Notes under the pieces: model-generated
Databases searched by the model: none
What the model saw: only the letters and a program-made list of their open reading frames with translations
Told to the model about the DNA's origin: nothing
Shown: in pieces, positions 6,755 through 11,243 of the stretch
How the letters are laid out: each line of letters starts with the position of its first letter
Numbering within the stretch: the first letter of the stretch is position 1
NCBI GenBank assembly: GCA_014379665.1
Contig: JACMLK010000152.1
Span: 1 to 11,243 of the forward strand
DNA from: Saprospiraceae bacterium
GTDB lineage: Bacteria; Bacteroidota; Bacteroidia; Chitinophagales; Saprospiraceae
DNA: 11,243 bases
Direction of reading: 5' to 3'
Translations under genes and position numbers: made by a program

Positions 6755-9388
6755 ATGATTTCACCAAGATATAGTCCTTCCGAAACAGAACATAAGTGGT
6801 ACAGCTATTGGATGGAAAATAAGTATTTTCATTCAGAACCGGATAAAAGAGAACCGTATTGCATTATTATTCCGCCACCCAATGTCACCGGAGTTTTGCA
6901 TATGGGTCATATGCTAAACAATACCATACAGGATATCCTCATCCGTAAAGCCCGAATGGATGGCAAAAATGCTTGCTGGGTGCCCGGTACTGACCATGCA
7001 TCTATTGCTACCGAAGCCAAAGTGGTGAAAATGCTTCGAGAACAAGGTATTAAAAAAGGAGATCTTTCCAGAGAAAAGTTTCTTGAGCATGCCTGGGAAT
7101 GGAAGGTGAAATACGGAGGTATTATTCTTGAACAACTCAAAAAACTCGGAGCTTCGTGCGATTGGGAACGGACTGCATTTACCATGGACGAAACCCGTTC
7201 CGATGCAGTTATAAAGGTATTTGTTGATCTCTACAGGAAAAATAAGCTGTATCGGGGTAAAAGAATGGTCAATTGGGACCCTGAAGCAAAAACAGTACTA
7301 TCCAATGAAGAAGTGATCTATGGTTTGGAACAGTCCAAACTTTACTTTGTCAGATATCAGGTAGCTGATACCAATGAATTTATATCCATAGCAACCACCA
7401 GACCGGAGACCATCCCGGGAGATACAGCGGTAGCAGTACATCCTGATGATCCAAGATATGCACACCTTAAAGGGGCTAAGGTTATAGTTCCTGTGATCGG
7501 GAGAATAATCCCTTTGATTCAGGATGATTATGTCGATATAGAATTTGGTACCGGTGCTCTTAAAGTCACCCCGGCACATGATGTCAATGACTATGAAATC
7601 GGTAAGCGGCATGATCTGGCAGTAGTTGATGTTTTTAATGAAGATGGAACGATGAGTGAAGAGGCAGGAATATATGCAGGCGAAGATCGATTTATAGTGC
7701 GAAAAAAGTTTGTCAAAGATCTGAGAGATGCAGGTCACATAGATAAAGAAGAAGATTATCAGAATAACGTAGGTCGTTCAGAACGAACTAATTCGGTAGT
7801 TGAACCCAGACTTTCACTTCAGTGGTATGTGGATATGAAAGCATTGGCAGGACCGGCATCGGAAGCTGTGGCAAATGATGAAGTATCATTCTTTCCAAAG
7901 AATCAAAAAAATATCTACCGGCATTGGATGGACAATATCAAAGACTGGTGTATATCGCGTCAGCTCTGGTGGGGACACAGAATACCGGCTTACTATTATC
8001 AGGAAGATGTGTTTATAGCTGAAACATTTGAGGAAGCTTTTATAATGGCCAGGGAAAAGTATCCCGCTATTGCACCCAATGATCTGAAGCAGGATGAGGA
8101 TGTACTAGATACCTGGTTTTCATCATGGTTATGGCCCATATCTGTATTTGATGGATTCAGGGACAGAAAGGAACTCGACTATTACTATCCAACATCTGTG
8201 TTAGTGACTGGTTGGGATATTATTTTCCTTTGGGTAGCCCGTATGGTTATGGCCGGATATGAATGGGAAGGCAAAAGACCATTTAAAGATGTCTATTTCA
8301 CCGGGATGGTGCGTGATAAACAGCGTCGTAAAATGTCCAAGCAACTTGGTAACAGTCCGGATGCACTTCAACTCATTACAGAATTTGGAGCAGATGGGGT
8401 CAGATTTGGTATGATGTCCTGTTCACCAGCAGGTGGTGACTTATTATTTGATGAAAAATTGTGCGAACAGGGACGTAATTTCAGTAATAAACTATGGAAT
8501 GCGCTTCGATTAGTAGATGGATGGGAATCAGATCAAAAAGCACCATTAAATGATGCAGATGCGCTGGCATTTGAGTGGATGCAGCAAAAACTGACATCAC
8601 TTGCATCAGACGTGGACAAAAACTTTAAAGAATACCGACTTTCAGAAGCATTGATGAGCATTTACAACTTCGTTTGGACAGATTTCTGTTCGTGGTATCT
8701 TGAGATGGTAAAACCAGCGTATGAGACTCCAATATCACATCAGGCTAAAACCAACACCATAGTACTTTTCAGTCAATTGTGCTCACTTATGCATCCTTTT
8801 ATGCCTTTTATCACCGAAGAAATATGGCACGCACTCAGGGAAAGAACAAAGGGTGAAGACTGTATTTTAAGCAGTTACCCCAAAGCCGGCCATTTTAATC
8901 AAGCGGTCATTGACAGAGTAGAACAAGCCAAAGACATTATTACCGGTATTCGTGATATCCGCAACAAAAACGCTATCAAAATGAAAGATGAACTGGAAGT
9001 ATTTATGGTCAAAAGTAGTAGATCTGTTGCATTATTGGATCAGAAAGGTTGGGCGGACATATGTGTGAAGTTAGGAAACCTAAAAAATATTGCCATCACT
9101 ACGGATGAAAATACAAAAGGTATCGGTTTTATTTCCGGAACTGAGAAGTGTATCATTGTCATTGAACAGGTCATGGATATTGACTCACAAATCGAAGAAA
9201 AGAAAAAAGAACTAATTTATCAGAGGGGATTTGTATCATCGGTGGAAGCTAAACTAAACAACGAACGTTTTATGGGCGGAGCTCCTGTAGATGTAGTGGA
9301 TAAAGAAAGAGCCAAAATGGCTGATGGACTTGAAAGGATCAGAATTTTGGAAGAAGATATGATCAGGTTGGAGGGTATGAAGAAATAA
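6755..9388 (+). CDS. valS: Valyl-tRNA synthetase
   Basis: This is a complete 877-residue class Ia aminoacyl-tRNA synthetase that charges tRNA-Val with valine, in the cytoplasm. The N-terminal Rossmann half carries the HIGH signature as HMGH (49-52) after 'PPPNVTGVL'. The CP1 editing domain spans about 200-345, with 'ATTRPET' (213-219) and 'GTGALKVTPAHDVNDYEIG' (265-283), and removes mischarged threonine. 'WCISRQLWWGHRIP' (398-411) and 'DTWFSSWLWP' (452-461) are typical of ValS. The KMSKS loop is KMSKQ (526-530), a form I know from other Bacteroidota enzymes. The anticodon-binding helical domain covers about 600-760. The C-terminal coiled-coil arm, which contacts tRNA in ValS, covers about 810-875. 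Length and all motifs are normal, so IleS and LeuS are excluded by the ValS-specific signatures. It probably ends at the shared terminator at 9567-9600. Confidence 0.98.
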   Translation: MISPRYSPSETEHKWYSYWMENKYFHSEPDKREPYCIIIPPPNVTGVLHMGHMLNNTIQDILIRKARMDGKNACWVPGTDHASIATEAKVVKMLREQGIKKGDLSREKFLEHAWEWKVKYGGIILEQLKKLGASCDWERTAFTMDETRSDAVIKVFVDLYRKNKLYRGKRMVNWDPEAKTVLSNEEVIYGLEQSKLYFVRYQVADTNEFISIATTRPETIPGDTAVAVHPDDPRYAHLKGAKVIVPVIGRIIPLIQDDYVDIEFGTGALKVTPAHDVNDYEIGKRHDLAVVDVFNEDGTMSEEAGIYAGEDRFIVRKKFVKDLRDAGHIDKEEDYQNNVGRSERTNSVVEPRLSLQWYVDMKALAGPASEAVANDEVSFFPKNQKNIYRHWMDNIKDWCISRQLWWGHRIPAYYYQEDVFIAETFEEAFIMAREKYPAIAPNDLKQDEDVLDTWFSSWLWPISVFDGFRDRKELDYYYPTSVLVTGWDIIFLWVARMVMAGYEWEGKRPFKDVYFTGMVRDKQRRKMSKQLGNSPDALQLITEFGADGVRFGMMSCSPAGGDLLFDEKLCEQGRNFSNKLWNALRLVDGWESDQKAPLNDADALAFEWMQQKLTSLASDVDKNFKEYRLSEALMSIYNFVWTDFCSWYLEMVKPAYETPISHQAKTNTIVLFSQLCSLMHPFMPFITEEIWHALRERTKGEDCILSSYPKAGHFNQAVIDRVEQAKDIITGIRDIRNKNAIKMKDELEVFMVKSSRSVALLDQKGWADICVKLGNLKNIAITTDENTKGIGFISGTEKCIIVIEQVMDIDSQIEEKKKELIYQRGFVSSVEAKLNNERFMGGAPVDVVDKERAKMADGLERIRILEEDMIRLEGMKK

Positions 9389-9566
9389 ATTTCAGTATAG
9401 ATTACTTTTCAGGTTGCGAAGACATCTTGCCCGTCTGCAATGCTTTGATGATAGTTATCCGACTTAATCCGGAGCAGGACTGAAGTCAGAAATTCAAAAT
9501 TAATGCATCGAAATTAAAAAAAACTTCGAAGATCAGTATTTGCCTTGTTCTTCGAACTCACCTTAA

Positions 9567-9600
9567 ATAAAAAAGCCCGAACACAGCCGGGCTTTTTTAT
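9567..9600. terminator. Bidirectional intrinsic terminator between valS and the dksA-like gene
   Basis: A 13-bp stem (9567-9579 with 9588-9600) has the GC core GCCCG/CGGGC, an 8-base loop AACACAGC, and flanking A6 and T6 runs. It therefore reads as an intrinsic terminator on both strands and serves both convergent genes. It lies 178 bases after the valS stop and 19 bases beyond the dksA-like stop. The 9389-9566 stretch before it shows nothing recognisable. Confidence 0.92.
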
Positions 9601-9619
9601 ATCAAGTTACTTTCAAAGA

Positions 9620-10336
9620 TTATTCATTGTCTTCATCGTCATAGTCTTCCGGCTCATCATCGGCAATCATGTCGAGGTCTTCATCATCTGTGAATACATC
9701 TTCATCATCTTCGTCAATATCCAGTTCTGTTTCATCAAGTTCTTTGATGACATCGAGTTCTGAGAATATTTTATCAAGATCATCATCATCGATTTCTGCA
9801 GCTACCTTGGTGGTAGTGGATGGCTTTTTAATTACTTTTGTAATGATTACAGGCTTTTTAGGTTCTGATTTTCTGACCGGTTTGACATCATCTTCATCTT
9901 CCAGATCGTCAAATCCACGTTGTCTATCTTTTGGTACCATCTGAACATCTTTCATTTCAGATTGCGTTTTGGCCGTTACGGATTTTGTAGTGGTAGGTAC
10001 TGCTAAAAGTCTTTTCTTATCGATAAGCTCCCCTGTCACTACACAGATACCATATGATTTGTTATTGATTCGAATAAGGGCATTCTCGAGATCCTGAATG
10101 TATTTGCGTTGATGATTTGCCATATTATTGAGCATTTCCACTTCCGTCTGAATGGACGAAAAGTCAGTAATATCTTTTGCAAAATCATCATTGTTATTTT
10201 CAGTGATATCCTTAAGCTGTTCCTTCAGACTCAAATATTGAGATCTGGCTTTTTCCAATTTATTGTCAATGATTGATTTGAAATCTCTTAATTCATCATC
10301 ACTGTACCTAGTAGTAACATTTGAAGGTGTAGACAT
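9620..10336 (-). CDS. DksA/TraR-family protein with long acidic C-terminal extension
   Basis: This is a 238-residue cytoplasmic protein. Residues 1-123 match the Bacteroidota DksA-like family: 'RYSDDELRDFKSIIDNKLEK' opens a coiled coil (about 10-90), and 'YGICVVTGELIDKKRLLAVP' (95-114) is the former zinc-finger region. Only Cys98 remains of the four zinc ligands of Escherichia coli DksA; this loss is usual in Bacteroidota homologues. The family binds RNA polymerase through the secondary channel and adjusts transcription, often with ppGpp. I infer a similar role but cannot prove it, since the coiled-coil tip lacks an obvious DxxDxA motif. Family members in this phylum are usually about 125 residues. 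Here a tail of about 115 residues follows: a Lys/Pro-rich stretch (about 151-177) and then an acidic end with 34 Asp or Glu in the last 58 residues. There is no frameshift. Its promoter is at 10364-10394. Confidence 0.82.
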   Translation of the reverse strand: MSTPSNVTTRYSDDELRDFKSIIDNKLEKARSQYLSLKEQLKDITENNNDDFAKDITDFSSIQTEVEMLNNMANHQRKYIQDLENALIRINNKSYGICVVTGELIDKKRLLAVPTTTKSVTAKTQSEMKDVQMVPKDRQRGFDDLEDEDDVKPVRKSEPKKPVIITKVIKKPSTTTKVAAEIDDDDLDKIFSELDVIKELDETELDIDEDDEDVFTDDEDLDMIADDEPEDYDDEDNE

Positions 10337-10363
10337 GTTTCTATTGTTTTTCTAAAAATCGTG

Positions 10364-10394
10364 CAATATTAGACCTTAAATATCATATTACAAA
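10364..10394 (-). promoter_or_regulatory. Promoter of the dksA-like gene
   Basis: On the minus strand, TTTG (10394-10391), a 19-base spacer and TAATATTG (10371-10364) match the Bacteroidota consensus TTTG / TAnnTTTG with one mismatch. The leader before ATG 10336 would be about 20 bases. Confidence 0.6.
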
Positions 10395-10419
10395 AAAAAG
10401 TTTCATGTTACTTCTATTT

Positions 10420-10452
10420 TTTGTAAAATTTTAACAAAAGTATATATATTCG
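10420..10452 (+). promoter_or_regulatory. Possible promoter of the right-edge membrane protein
   Basis: TTTG at 10420-10423, a 21-base spacer and TATATTCG at 10445-10452 resemble the TTTG / TAnnTTTG consensus with one mismatch. The leader to ATG 10537 would be about 80 bases. AT-rich sequence here makes chance matches likely. Confidence 0.35.
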
Positions 10453-10536
10453 CTCCTTAAGTTGCAAGATTACGCATTAATAATCTGTGATAGAAGGATA
10501 ATTTATGCCTTTGTTAACATAATCGGTTAAAATAGT

Positions 10537-11243
10537 ATGATAAAAGATTTCAAATTTTCAGATCGTTGGATGAATTACGTGTTTTATGGCCTCGTAATCG
10601 TACTGTTATATCCCATTTTAATCAATAAATGGTTTGTATCCGGTGACGGACCTTGTCACCTGTATAATGCAAAAGTGCTCAAGGATATGATCTTAGGTCA
10701 GGAATCTCCCTTTTATGAAACATTCTACAGATTCAATTTTACATTAGCTCCTAATTTATTTGATCATATCGTACTCGGTATTCTTCAAATGATATTTTCA
10801 CCTTCCCTATCAGAAAGATTATTTCTTAGTATGTATATCCTGATGTTTTGTTTTGGTGTCAGATTTTTGATGAATGAAATTCAGCCAAAGAGTACCTGGG
10901 CGGCTATTCCGGTATTAATCTTTGTTTACCATCACCTGTTGCTAAAAGGTTTTTTTAATTTCTCTTTTAGTATAGCTGCCAGTTTCTGGGTAATTGGATA
11001 CTGGTTAAAACACAGAGACAGTTTTAAACTAAAACAAAGTCTGATATTGTGTATTCTTTTTATCCTTAATTATTTTATGCACCCTATAGGTTTTGTTTTT
11101 GGGGTAGTGGGGATAATTCTTATTGGGTTCACCGCAACAATAACAGCCATGTTGCGGGAGGATGCGAACATCATTTTATTTACAAAAATGAAGGCCTGGT
11201 TACCATCATTATTGGCATTACTGCCTGCAGTACTATTTTTTTA
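10537..11243 (+). CDS. Polytopic membrane protein, possible GT-C glycosyltransferase (5' part only)
   Basis: ATG at 10537 opens a frame that runs off the window end without a stop, giving 235 visible residues. Hydrophobic segments lie at about 14-29, 74-88, 94-112, 121-136, 140-156, 167-199 (two helices) and 219-235, so it is a multi-pass inner-membrane protein. After the first helix comes 'VSGDGPCHLYNAKVLKDMIL' (34-53), an Asp- and His-bearing loop followed by 'FTLAPNLFDHIVL'. A first outside loop with an acidic residue is typical of GT-C enzymes, which move sugars from polyprenyl-phosphate donors, and this suggests such a role. It is only an inference, as no diagnostic motif is complete here. 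A general transporter or an uncharacterised membrane protein are the alternatives. It is divergent from the dksA-like gene, with 200 bases between the two starts. A later ATG codes for Met12, but starting at residue 1 keeps a positively charged N-terminus before the first helix. Confidence 0.7.
   Translation, partial: MIKDFKFSDRWMNYVFYGLVIVLLYPILINKWFVSGDGPCHLYNAKVLKDMILGQESPFYETFYRFNFTLAPNLFDHIVLGILQMIFSPSLSERLFLSMYILMFCFGVRFLMNEIQPKSTWAAIPVLIFVYHHLLLKGFFNFSFSIAASFWVIGYWLKHRDSFKLKQSLILCILFILNYFMHPIGFVFGVVGIILIGFTATITAMLREDANIILFTKMKAWLPSLLALLPAVLFF

Noticed and set aside
7298..7738. 146-codon minus-strand frame inside valS
   Set aside because: It is antisense to the valS editing domain, has no recognisable protein features, and valS is intact and certain.
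9389..9566. Possible small gene or RNA between valS and the terminator
   Set aside because: No frame with a plausible start and no convincing stem beyond 5 bp was seen; it is most simply the valS 3' untranslated region.
9669..9944. Plus-strand frame with long Ser runs opposite the dksA-like gene
   Set aside because: It is the complement of the GAT/GAA-rich acidic tail; the Ser runs come from TCA/TCT codons read antisense.

Overview
The window looks like ordinary chromosome of a Bacteroidota bacterium, probably Saprospirales-like (the order is inference). The evidence is AT-rich DNA, no clear Shine-Dalgarno sites, promoters of the TTTG-N(18-19)-TAnnTTTG type, a type IX secretion (T9SS) C-terminal sorting domain, a DUF2911/TPR protein, a Bacteroidota-style LysA and a DksA-like protein with a degenerate zinc finger. 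I see no rRNA, tRNA, IS element, CRISPR array or phage gene.

Left part (2-3183): the 3' end of a DUF2911/TPR protein, then a 404-base gap with three perfect palindromes. The last palindrome sits on the -33 box of a good Bacteroidota promoter driving a 790-residue secreted protein (PA domain, MAM/jelly-roll-like domain, EF-hand loop, T9SS sorting domain).

Middle part (3287-6672): a small exported protein of unknown function and a LytTR response regulator 60 bases behind it. The regulator's receiver has lost the phospho-acceptor Asp (Asn54) and part of the acidic pocket. A 279-base gap follows, holding a 16-base palindrome and a GC-rich patch with a short minus-strand open frame. Then come lysA (last step of lysine synthesis) with its own promoter, and a lipoprotein-type histidine phosphatase.

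Right part (6755-11243): valS (complete valyl-tRNA synthetase) meets a convergent DksA/TraR-family gene across a strong bidirectional terminator. The DksA-like protein carries an unusual basic-then-acidic tail of about 115 residues. Divergent from it, a polytopic membrane protein (possibly a GT-C-type glycosyltransferase) runs off the right edge.

The genes are mostly unrelated housekeeping and envelope functions. I do not see a coherent new multi-gene system. The features most worth a second look are the operator-like palindrome at 659-681, the phosphorylation-defective LytTR regulator with its small exported neighbour, and the acidic-tailed DksA-like protein.
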